Origin: a virus
Direction: 5' to 3' (one strand)
Length of the DNA: 27,811 bases
IMG/VR virus record: IMGVR_UViG_3300030085_000150
Span: 1-27,811 of that record
The translations under genes and the position numbers were made by a program. This document shows positions 14,850 to 25,300 of this stretch, piece after piece. Position 1 is the stretch's first letter. Each line of letters opens with the position of its first letter. The notes under the pieces are model-generated. The model saw only the letters and a list, made by a program, of their open reading frames with translations, searched no databases and had not been told where the DNA came from.

Positions 14850-17800
14850 TTATTTATTAAACCACTTGGTTGCTTCTTCTGGAGTTCTAGATCTTTGTAT
14901 ACCTTTTACAACTGGTAACAAATCTTCAATATTCTTTCTAATTTTTCTGTCACCTTTGTTAAACCTAGAAGTTCTTCTTTGGTAGTATATATGTTTAGGG
15001 TCTATAGGCATACCAACTGCGTACGGCAGTTCATAAAATGCTATTTGCTCTACTAACCCTAATCCATTTTCCATAGGTCTTATAGTTGCTGCAGGTGATT
15101 TTGCCATCCTGACAATATCTTTGTACCCAAATACAGGGTTCCACTGCATCATCTCTGTTTGATAACGTTTAGCCTGGTACAACATAAAGTTGCTTACCCA
15201 AGTTTCATCGTCGTCATCTATCTTAGACAGTGCTGCTACTATAGCCATAGCTGCTACAATAGATCCTAACTCCATTAACGTACGCTTGACATTTTGTTTT
15301 TCTACTTCTGTCATGTCATCGTAAACAGCTTTTACGTTTATAGATTTAGCATCGTATGCCTCTTGTAACATTGTTATAAATGACATGTACATACCCTGTG
15401 TAACAGTTCCAAGCTCTTCATCTACATGCACAGGTTCACCGTGACCAAATCTTCTACGGAATCCAGGATTAAAGTATCTCCTAAACAGCATTATTGCTTT
15501 ACCGTACCAACGTCTCTCTAACATAGATCTGTCAAAGTTCCCTTTTGTCTGGTTAGTACGTCTAGATATACCACCTAGCTGCATAGTAATATCATTCTTG
15601 GTTACATTTGCTACTCTAGGGTCGATACTCATCTTACCTCTTTCATCAATAATTAGCATATCCCACAAGTTTGCAGGCTTACCATTATCATTCATTATAG
15701 CTTTGCCATTACTATCTAGTGCTTCTGTTGCATGTAACAGTGCAAGCATTCTAGTTCCAGCCATTTCGTGTTCTGCAGCTGCCTGTAACGACATAAGGTT
15801 GCCTACGTCTGCTAGTTTACGGCCTTTACCTCCTACGATTCTTTTACCTTCTCTGTCTGTAACTTCTACCAACGCATCAAATAACTCTATAGCTTTACCT
15901 AACTTGCTCTCAGGTACAAACTTTCCTATGTCACGTATACCTGCTCCTTCTGATAGGTAGGTTGATTTTGCCCACGCAATGTCTTTTGCGTTGTAGAACT
16001 CACCGGCTATCCCTTCTTGCAGGTTAGTCAAGTTATCCAGGATAGTTTGGTTAGCTGCTTGTAAAAAGTTAAACGATAGACTACTAATTGCTGTAAATGT
16101 GTTTAGGCTATTTATTGCCTTGTTCATATCTACACCACCTAAGTTTACTTTTATTTCTTGTTGCCCAAACAGTTGCTGATCTATAAACTCTGTTAAATGT
16201 TTTACTGTATTAGATTCTCCTTTTTGAAGCTGTGGTGTTTTTATACCTAACTGCTTTGCAAGTTGACTCATTATCATACCTCCAGAAGACCCAGTTGCTA
16301 ACACTTCTCTGTTTAACATAAGGTCACGCATTACCATTGCAGTACCTACTATCTGTGACTTTTCTGCAAAGTTGTGTGCCATGTCACGGAACTGATATAA
16401 ACTACTAGCTACATCTCTAGATATATCTTTTGCGTCGACTATGTTAGTGTAATATACAGGGACACTTTTCTCTAGCTCTCCAGATATACTGTTGTACTTA
16501 CCGTACATGTCATCAGTTGCTTGTAATGTAAATGCTTCTGATAATGCATCTTTAGCTGACTTCCAAACTCCTTGTTCCTTAAGTCTATCTATACCCTCTT
16601 TACGAATACTAGGCATTAGGTAAGAGTATTTGTCCCAGGAGTTTTTGTGCATCCTATCTCTACCTATCATGTCCTGAGCTTTTCTATGCTCTTGTATAAC
16701 AAAGTCGTAGTATTTTTTTAGTCTAGGGTCTGCTTGTATTTTAGCCCACTTAGGGTTTGTATACAAAGACATTTTAGGTTTAGCCAATGGACCTCTAGGA
16801 GTTCCTTTAGGTGTAATATTCCTAGCTCTCTCTTTTACCATTGCCTCTAACTTACCAAATGCAAGTTCGTACTGCACTGTATTATCAGAACCTTTTAGTT
16901 TTGCAACTAGAGCTTTTTGTCTTCCTATAGCAGAGTCCATACTTTTTAACTCTTGTCTCCAGCCTTCTATACCTTCTGAGTTATTTGAGAACCATGCGTC
17001 TACTGCATTATTATACAGTTTAACTGTATCAATATTCTTTGACCAATTTGTTTTAGCAGCATCAAAATCTTCTTGACTTTCATAATCTGCTCTTTGTGGC
17101 TTACCATACTTCTTAGCTAGAGATTTGTACATTTCTCTTTCTGCAGCGTTATATTTTGCTAAATCTGTAGGCTGTACAATTGACAACACTTTTACCGGTT
17201 GTTTTTTACCATCTTTGTATGCAGCTATTTCTATCTCCTCTACTAGGTCATCGTTAAGAGCTTCTACATTAAACTGGCCTTGTCCTTGTGCAAATTCAGT
17301 GTAAGCTTCATTTAGATCTGTTTTAAAATCTAACGTTCTGTCATTCTTTTTAATGTTTGCAGTTCTTAACAACTTAGCAAATAACTGTATGGCCTGATCG
17401 TTAGAGTATATAAGCGGGTCAAGCATGTACGAGTAACCAGACTTATCTTTGTAGGCAGCGCTTAGTTCGTTTATCAAGTGTTGACGAGTAGGTATCATTT
17501 TGTTTTTAACCTTTTGTACTGCCAACTTAGTACGTTCTTCGACAAACTCTTCTTCACTTAGTTTACCTTCATCTCTTCTGTTTCGTAACTCTCTAAGGTC
17601 AGGATCTGTAGAAGATAGTGCACTTCTCCATCTACCTTTATTTTCTATGTTGTCTATTATAGACTGTAGTTCTGTATCTACATTAACATTGTGGTGCTCG
17701 ATTAAGCTGTCAGCCATCATAGGTATAATGTCTTTTTGATACCTATACTCTAACTCATCTGCAACATTTAACATTGCAGCTATGCGCTCTTCCATAGTAG

Positions 17801-19307
17801 CTAGCCTCTTTACATCTAATGTAGGTTGCTTTATAGGACTAGCTTCCGCTTCTCTTTGCTTCTCTTTTATAATACCTCTTAATGATTTTAGAGTGTCTAG
17901 TGCGTCTAGATCTCTTTTCATCTGGTACATCTCTGATAATAGCCCTGGCATTTTGCTTACGTCATTTTCGCTAGCAGCTTTTATCAAATTATTATACTTA
18001 CCTTCTAGTTTAGATATGTGTTCTGCATTATACTTTACAAAGTTTACAAGGTCTTCTACTTTTTTTATTTTAGTTAGTGACCTTTTTAGTGCTTCTTGTC
18101 TCTCTAGGGCGTCTTCTTTTGCTTTTCTCTGATCTGCAGTTTCTTCAGGCATATTTTTTATAGACCTAAGCTCTGCTTCTACTCTTACACGTATTTCGTT
18201 TCCTAGTTTTACAATGTTTTGCTCTCCTTTACTTTGCTGTCTGTAAGAACTTATAGGATTTATCATTTCAGAAGAACGTAGCTGTCCTAAGAACATTTCT
18301 TGTGCTAGTATTTCTGCAGTAGAAGGTGTTGCAGTTATACCTAGGCGGTTTAACATCTTTGCAAACTCTCTAAATATCTGATTTATTATTACTTGCAATC
18401 TGCTAGGATTTTTTCTAGTAATCTTAGCTCCTTCCATACCTATAGCTGTAGCAAGTACCTCTTTATCTAGCCTTTCACCTGACAACTCAGGGTACTTTTG
18501 TTGCACCTGACTGTATAAATCTGTGCCCCGTAGCTCTGAAATTGCTCTAGCAACTACAGGATTCTCTACGCCGAGCATGTCTATGTATATGTGACCGAAC
18601 TCGTGGTACACTGTATCTTCCTTAACTCCTTCAGCATTAAGTCTTACCGTTACGGGCTTACCTGCCACTTTAGCATCTACCTGACCTAAAACCTCTAGAG
18701 TTTCATCCATCACAGTTTCTACTTGTATACCTGCTTTTGCAAATGCATTTTGTAGATGTGTAACTTTTTCTTGTGTTGCCTGCTCTTCTTCTTGTAACAT
18801 ATCAGACATACGGCTTTGGTCTGATGTGTTTTCTGATAAAGCTATTAGACTAATCAACTCTTCTTCAGTCATAGTCTTTTCATAGTCTATCTCTCTTTCT
18901 AGTAAATAGTTCTCTAGCTCTTCTCTTTTTGTAAAAGATGCTTCAGGTTTTATTGTACCATTTGCAGGTATTGACTTTAGTATCTCTTCATTTATCTCAA
19001 AAGAATGCAACTTGTTAGCCTTTGTACTAAACGTTGGTGGTGTCTTTTTTATAAACTTGTACGATACTAGTCCTGGGTATTGCTTGTCTATCCTGTCTAG
19101 TTCTCGTAGCCTAGGCATTTGATTTCTCATGTCAGGACCTTGTACTACATAAAGCTTGTTGTTGTACTGCAGAACTAATCCATTATCTCGCAGTATTTCG
19201 TAAAACTTTCTTGCAGTTCTTTTTTCTGGAGCTGTATCATCTATGTACCCGTATAACTCTGTATACAGTTTACTTACTTTACCGTTTAAATAATATTTAC
19301 ACGCCAT
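14850..19307 (-). CDS. Giant virion-type protein with HEFGH zinc-peptidase motif
   Basis: 1485 residues. VYHEFGHIYIDML carries HEFGH at residues 235-239, an HEXXH zinc-peptidase signature (H235, E236, H239). DKEVLATAIGMEG follows about 44 residues later, with E283 a candidate third ligand, as in gluzincins. Residues of about 370-420 are a long charged helix. A hydrophobic segment IVAAMAIVAAL (about residues 1346-1360) could cross a membrane or bury in a capsid assembly. The C-terminus is basic (QRSRTPEEATKWFNK). Giant proteins of this type in crAss-like phages lie beside the virion RNA polymerase and are packaged. It starts 3 bases after the polymerase stop (TAA TCA ATG) in the same reading frame. 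Its N-terminus shares a motif with the polymerase. A catalytic peptidase role is likely but unproven. Confidence 0.85.
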   Translation of the reverse strand: MACKYYLNGKVSKLYTELYGYIDDTAPEKRTARKFYEILRDNGLVLQYNNKLYVVQGPDMRNQMPRLRELDRIDKQYPGLVSYKFIKKTPPTFSTKANKLHSFEINEEILKSIPANGTIKPEASFTKREELENYLLEREIDYEKTMTEEELISLIALSENTSDQSRMSDMLQEEEQATQEKVTHLQNAFAKAGIQVETVMDETLEVLGQVDAKVAGKPVTVRLNAEGVKEDTVYHEFGHIYIDMLGVENPVVARAISELRGTDLYSQVQQKYPELSGERLDKEVLATAIGMEGAKITRKNPSRLQVIINQIFREFAKMLNRLGITATPSTAEILAQEMFLGQLRSSEMINPISSYRQQSKGEQNIVKLGNEIRVRVEAELRSIKNMPEETADQRKAKEDALERQEALKRSLTKIKKVEDLVNFVKYNAEHISKLEGKYNNLIKAASENDVSKMPGLLSEMYQMKRDLDALDTLKSLRGIIKEKQREAEASPIKQPTLDVKRLATMEERIAAMLNVADELEYRYQKDIIPMMADSLIEHHNVNVDTELQSIIDNIENKGRWRSALSSTDPDLRELRNRRDEGKLSEEEFVEERTKLAVQKVKNKMIPTRQHLINELSAAYKDKSGYSYMLDPLIYSNDQAIQLFAKLLRTANIKKNDRTLDFKTDLNEAYTEFAQGQGQFNVEALNDDLVEEIEIAAYKDGKKQPVKVLSIVQPTDLAKYNAAEREMYKSLAKKYGKPQRADYESQEDFDAAKTNWSKNIDTVKLYNNAVDAWFSNNSEGIEGWRQELKSMDSAIGRQKALVAKLKGSDNTVQYELAFGKLEAMVKERARNITPKGTPRGPLAKPKMSLYTNPKWAKIQADPRLKKYYDFVIQEHRKAQDMIGRDRMHKNSWDKYSYLMPSIRKEGIDRLKEQGVWKSAKDALSEAFTLQATDDMYGKYNSISGELEKSVPVYYTNIVDAKDISRDVASSLYQFRDMAHNFAEKSQIVGTAMVMRDLMLNREVLATGSSGGMIMSQLAKQLGIKTPQLQKGESNTVKHLTEFIDQQLFGQQEIKVNLGGVDMNKAINSLNTFTAISSLSFNFLQAANQTILDNLTNLQEGIAGEFYNAKDIAWAKSTYLSEGAGIRDIGKFVPESKLGKAIELFDALVEVTDREGKRIVGGKGRKLADVGNLMSLQAAAEHEMAGTRMLALLHATEALDSNGKAIMNDNGKPANLWDMLIIDERGKMSIDPRVANVTKNDITMQLGGISRRTNQTKGNFDRSMLERRWYGKAIMLFRRYFNPGFRRRFGHGEPVHVDEELGTVTQGMYMSFITMLQEAYDAKSINVKAVYDDMTEVEKQNVKRTLMELGSIVAAMAIVAALSKIDDDDETWVSNFMLYQAKRYQTEMMQWNPVFGYKDIVRMAKSPAATIRPMENGLGLVEQIAFYELPYAVGMPIDPKHIYYQRRTSRFNKGDRKIRKNIEDLLPVVKGIQRSRTPEEATKWFNK

Positions 19308-19310
19308 TGA

Positions 19311-22300
19311 TTATAGTTTACAAAGTTTTGTAGGCTGTTCTATGCTTTCTGGCACTTCTTGTATTGCATTAGCTACATCTGTATATCTTTTCATAGTTGC
19401 TCCAATAGCAGGCTGTTCTACAACGCCAAGATTGCTAGATACTAAACTTTCAGAATTACTTCTATTGCTAAGAATTTCGTGCACTCTATTTCTTTGCCCT
19501 AAAGGTTGTAGTTTCTTGTATGTAGAGCTATTTTCTGTGGAACTTTCTAGCATGTATAGTACAGGACCATTGGGAGAGTAAGATACAAAATATGAAGGAA
19601 CTCCTAAATCATTAGCAATTGCTTTATTGCTCATAACGATTGTATCGTTAAAAGATTTTAGTTTCTGTGTTTGTAGTAAGGGTGCTCCTCCAGGGCTAGC
19701 TGTACCAAACTGTCTTACAAAGTCGTTTTCAAATCCTTCAAAATATCCCATTAGATTCATACTCTTCTGCTCTTGTGTAAAAAATTCTAGAGGAGTAATG
19801 TCTGACTGATCTGCCGTCATTATTCTTGTATCAAATACTTCTATCGGCACTAAGTCTATATAAGCACCTGGCCCAGGAGCAAATCCAGAACTTAGCAGTT
19901 GGTTAGATACTAACATTCTACCAAACTTTTTAATATCGTCTACTTCATCAACACTATTAGGATCATTAGCAAACTTTCTAGGACTCCTTAGAAGGTCTAG
20001 CAATCCTTCTGTAAACATGTTTTTGTCTGCAGATGTAGTCTCATAGGTGGTGTCAAAGTCTATTGTAAATATAGTCTGACCAACATCATGATTGGCTTTG
20101 CTAGGTCTTAGCTTTTGCACAAATGGATTGTTTGCAAGTTTAGGATACTGACGTTGCATTCTTTCTAGCCTTGTGCCTATATTGTTTAAACGATTAGTGT
20201 ACATAGCGTTAAATGCTTCCTGTGACATGTAGCTTGCAAGAGGACTTTTAGGACTAGCCATTATTTTTAAAACTAGCGCAGTGTCTATAAACTTGTGCTG
20301 TGCAGCAGTTAGTTTAGTTTTACCAAGCCTTAGTTTTAGCTCCTCTTTAAATGTATAGAAAGCTACGCTGTTATTTATAAATCCTGCCTCTGCTGCTGCA
20401 TTTAATGATGTTTGTCTAATACTATCATATGCAGTTGATGTTGGATATATGTTTAGTTCTAAGAAAGCCTCTGTTCCGTCTATAAATCCTGCTGCATTTT
20501 TTAGAAACTCTCTTCTATTTTCATTGTAGGCTACTATACTAGACATCTCATTTACATTTTCTAGTGTATCAGGAGTTATGAGCTGGTTAAAGTTTTGAAG
20601 TTCTTGCCCCTGCTTATGTAATATTTCAAAAGTATTTAAGTATTCTATTTGTTGCAGTGCTTGTTGCTCTGTAAGATCTTTATAGTTTAGCTGTGCATCA
20701 TCTTGTAACTGCATACTTTCCATACTAGATATACCTTTTCTAGCAGCTTTTACTTTAGCTACTGTTCTAAGTTCAGCTAAAGCTTTATTTACTCCTTTCC
20801 TTATAGAAATCTCCTCGTTTTGTGCTATTTCTACTGCTCTTTTTATACCAGGCTGGGCAACAAAGTGCACTGCATCTTCTATTCTAGCTCCCATACTCAA
20901 CATTAACCCTGATACCGGGGCAGTCATAAAGTTGTCATTTATGTCTACGTGTATAGGTTTCTTACCAGCATCTACTGCAGCATTTAGATATATAGACATC
21001 ATCTGATCAATAAATCTACCTTCTATATCTTTTATTACTCCTACTTCGTTGTATCTAAATTCATCTATTTCAAAACTGTTTATTACAGATAGGGGCTGTG
21101 TAGTTAGAACATTGTGTCCAGCTAAGAAATTAGCCCATGTACCTGTTTGCCTTTGACCAGTCTTGTTACGTTTTTCCATTTGTATTTCTACAAGTGGGTG
21201 GTTTATACCATACTCTGTAGATGTTGTTCTTAGCTTATTTGCTAAATTTTCTAACACAGGATTATCTAGAGGATTTAGAACTTCTACTAAGTGTTCTTTA
21301 GACGTTAGAACAGTATCTAGCATATCATAGATTCTAGCGTCTCTTTGAGCTCTGTTAGGATTTTTATCGCTATAGTTAGGTTTAACTATTTGCAGTTTAC
21401 CATCTACAACTTCTGTCTCAGGCTGTATAATGTACATTTTATCGACATCAAAATCCGATCCCATTTGTTTTGTAACACCCCCAGGAACCATAATTGCTTT
21501 ATCGTGTGACTCAGGTAAGAATCCTACTACCTTAACAGGCAAAGAAGAGTTCTTTCCTTGGTGTGGTACACGATACCCAATAGCTTCTAGTAGTTTAGGA
21601 TCTACGTCTTCTATGTTTGTATCAGCAGGTAGTCCTAGCAGACTAGCTTTGATTCTAACTTCTGCTCTATCTGTACCATCGTACATCTTAAGCTCGCTGT
21701 CAACAATGTGTCCTCCAGCTTCTGCAATTTGTACAAGCTCTTTACCTCTTATACGTTGGTTAAATATGCCATTTTTAAACGTGCTTAAGAATATTTGTTG
21801 GAACTTACGCTCATAGCTAGGGAAAGATAACGGTGCTCTAAATCTCCAGTTAAATTTACCATCAGGTACAATGTCTAGAGCTTTTACATAGTTGTTAGAT
21901 AGTTGCTTATCTTTTACCTGTTCGTATATTCTCTTTCTAACCTGCTGTAGATAGTTGTATTTAGCTTCTGCATATTCTACAGTTCCAGGATTTTGCTTTC
22001 GTAGCTTTGTAATTCCTAATTCGTTTTCTAACTTTTTAGTATCTTCTACAATGTTAGCAGATATAGATTCGTGGTAAGTATCAAATATCTTTTTACCAGG
22101 CATTCCATTTTCATACGCTGTATTCATCTTAATGTTTGCAAGAGAGTTCTTTCTAACTTGTCTAGACATTAAAATAGTTTTTGATTTTTTTCTAGGTATG
22201 ATTTGTGGTATTCTAAGTTTGTTAGAATCCATTACCATAGGATTGCTGACATCTAATTCTTCTACAGCTAGTACATCTTGCACATTAATCTTAGATCCTT

Positions 22301-25300
22301 TTGTTGCAGTTTTAGGATTAATTACATGTACACCTGCTTCAAACGCATTGTGCATCTTTTTAAACTCAGGAAACTCGTTTGCTATAGCATTTGTAATAGT
22401 CATATACGAATTCTTATTCATTGTAAGAGTCATTGTGCCATTACGCAATGTTAGCTCTTCGTGATAAGGCTTTATAGGATAAATAGGCCTAGCATTTCCA
22501 TTGTTATCTACATAGCCTAAACCTGCTTTTTCGTTTTCATATGCCTGCTCATCTAACGCCGTCCAGCTTCCTAACCCCATTTGAATGCCACGGTACATGT
22601 CAATGCTTATAAATCCTTGCGCATCTGTTTTATCAAGTCCTTCTCCCTTAGGACTTAATGTAGCAGGTAGATAGCTTTCAGATATTTCTGAAGATATTTT
22701 TTCTGCTATTCTTTCTGCGTTTTCTTCTGCTACATTATCTCTTTTTAGGTCTGTTTTAATTGCAGCTTTTAAATTAGCTTTTTGTCTAACTACAACGCTC
22801 TTTGCCAGTTCTGTGTCTACAAAGTCAAAGTCTTCAACTGTTAACTCGTTATACGTAGGCATCATGCCGTAGTCAGACTCTGTATTATTGTTTAAGTACA
22901 GTTTCTGCCCAGGCGTTGTCAAAAGCGCCATACGTTTGTAGAAGTCTGCTTTGTTTTTTGCAAACGTAAATCCACCACGTAATAGTTTTACCATCTCCGC
23001 TCTACCTACAAAGTCGTTAAATACAAAGTCTTTTATAAAGGTGGTTTTTGTGGACATATCACTATGCACCTCTTGCTGCAGATTTATCTTAGTGTCAGCT
23101 ATTTTAGCTTTTATATCTTTTTCTGCCTTTTCTAAGAATCTATCTACTTTTTCTATTTGGTTTTCAAAGTAGTTATCAAGAATCTGCATCTCTTCAGGCT
23201 TGAGTACAGGATTACCTTGACTATCTTTTGATAGATATTCTTCTATTAAGTCAGATACTCTCAGTGGTCCTATGATTTCTGGGTCAGATAAATTATCTAT
23301 CTGTGACATTTTTAGCGTAAATGCATTACCTCTTCTATCAAAAGGGGTCTTGTCAAAATGATAACCTTCTATTAGCTGACTTGTATCGCCTGTTTCTTCT
23401 GCTTTGCTTACCTGTGCTTCTGCCTGAGTTTTACGAATATAGTCTTGCACCATCAGGCCTTTTATTATATCTTCTCTACTTACCTCTAGTTTATCATACC
23501 TAGGCTGCGTAATAAAGTGTAGCACACCTCTGTCTGCTTCTGTAGGCACAGCAAGTTTAGTATATTTTTGATTTGCATTATTTGCAAAAGCATTTAGTCT
23601 AAGTATTAATGACACTCTATCAGACTGGCTGTCGTAGTCATTTGTTTTACCTGGCTCTTTTATAGAGTCTAATGTCTCTACTTTAAATATGTTGTTCCTA
23701 AATTCAGGATCAGCTAGTGCAGCTAGTAGTACAGAATGATTCTTGTATGTTCCTGGAGGATTGTAGAAAGGATCTTGTCGCATCTTTTCTAACATTGCAG
23801 TTCCATCTGTGCTTCGTAGAGACAGTGCTATTTCATCTAGTTGTGTAGCTTGATTTACTGGCCAATATTGTTTGTTTGTACCACTAATAAAAGCTCCTAC
23901 CTGTTGAGGGTCAAACAATGGTGCGTAGTCAGCAATTCGTGTAATAGTCTTGCCTTCTTCATCGTATATGTTTATACCCTTTTTAGCTATATTTACTAAA
24001 TTTGATATAGGCTTTTTAGTTCTATCAATAGTAGGGTTTATAAAAGTTTCAAATAAACTTCTACCATTTACAAGTTTATTGTCTACAAAAGTTCCTTTTT
24101 CAAATAGTTGCTGTAAATTGTTTTTTGTAGTGTCTAGTGTAGGACCATACTCCATACCTAGTGCCCATATGTATTCAGCTAGTGCGTCAGTCATCTCTGC
24201 AGTTACTTCATTTCGTGCAGCACGGTTTCTAGCTGTTTGCATTCTTCCTATTGCAGTTTCTGCATCTCGTATCTTAGATTCTATAGGGGTTATAGACCCG
24301 TCTTCAGCTTGTTTATACAGAGCTCTAGGGTTTTTAGCCTGTCTTTCTACAGAGTTTTCTTTGTATCGACTTCTATACCTTCTAGCAATTGACCCTTCAT
24401 TAGGGTTAAACATACTTGTTTTTGTTTTTACAGAAATTTCTCCTTCAGCAGGACCAGGTATAACCTCTCTTTCTATTTTAAGCATTAAGAAATCTTTGTA
24501 CGCAAGTGAAAAGTTTGCAAAGATTGCTGCTTTTTGTTGGTCTGTAGCACTATTAAGTCTCTCTACTATAGGTGTAACTTCTGGTCTGTATGCAGCCATG
24601 TAAGATAACTTAGCTAGCATCTGATTAAAATCTTGTGAGTCTACTACTGCTTCTGTCATTAGACTGTATACTTTATCCACAGTCATGCTAACCTCTGCTT
24701 TCAATATAGAGTTAGGATCTCTATACTTTATGCCTGCTAGTGCACTTTTTGCTTGTGCAGACAGTTTGTTTCTAGGGTTTTCTTGCAGTCTAGATATGCC
24801 GTAAATTCTTACAGGTGTGTCGTCTTCCTCTACAAGCTCTTCTGTATCCTCTTTAAACTGTATATTATGTGCTTCTAGCCTATCTCGTAGTTTAGATCTA
24901 TATCCAAACACAACGACATTACCATTAGAGTCTACCTGGTCATTCCAGTTGTCGTACATTTTAAAGAATATCCTGCCATAGTTAGCAAGTGCAAGGCCTT
25001 GTTCAGCTGCATCTTGTTTAGCTCTAGCAAAGCCAAAGTTTTTGTACACGTTATATATGTCAAATGCTATTGCCTGCGCTGACAAATCTGTAGTCCGTAA
25101 ATTAGGAAAGCTTTTGGTAAGCATAATCATTGCTAGCGGACCATTGTCTACAACCTTACCATCTACAATTGTAGGAGACAACAAAGATTTTGCTTTAAAC
25201 TGATCATTTCTTCTAAGAGTATCTGTAACTATATCAGATGCTATGTCTAGTATTTCTAGCTCTAACTTAGGATCCATGCCCTGAGAAGATTTTACAAAGT

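Noticed and set aside
17782-18132. 116-codon plus-strand open frame
   Set aside because: Antisense to the metallopeptidase-like giant gene; several similar frames lie along both giant genes, as expected by chance.
23950-24603. 217-codon plus-strand open frame inside the polymerase gene
   Set aside because: It lies entirely antisense to the 2278-residue gene, has a biased hydrophobic composition typical of mirrored frames and no recognisable domain.
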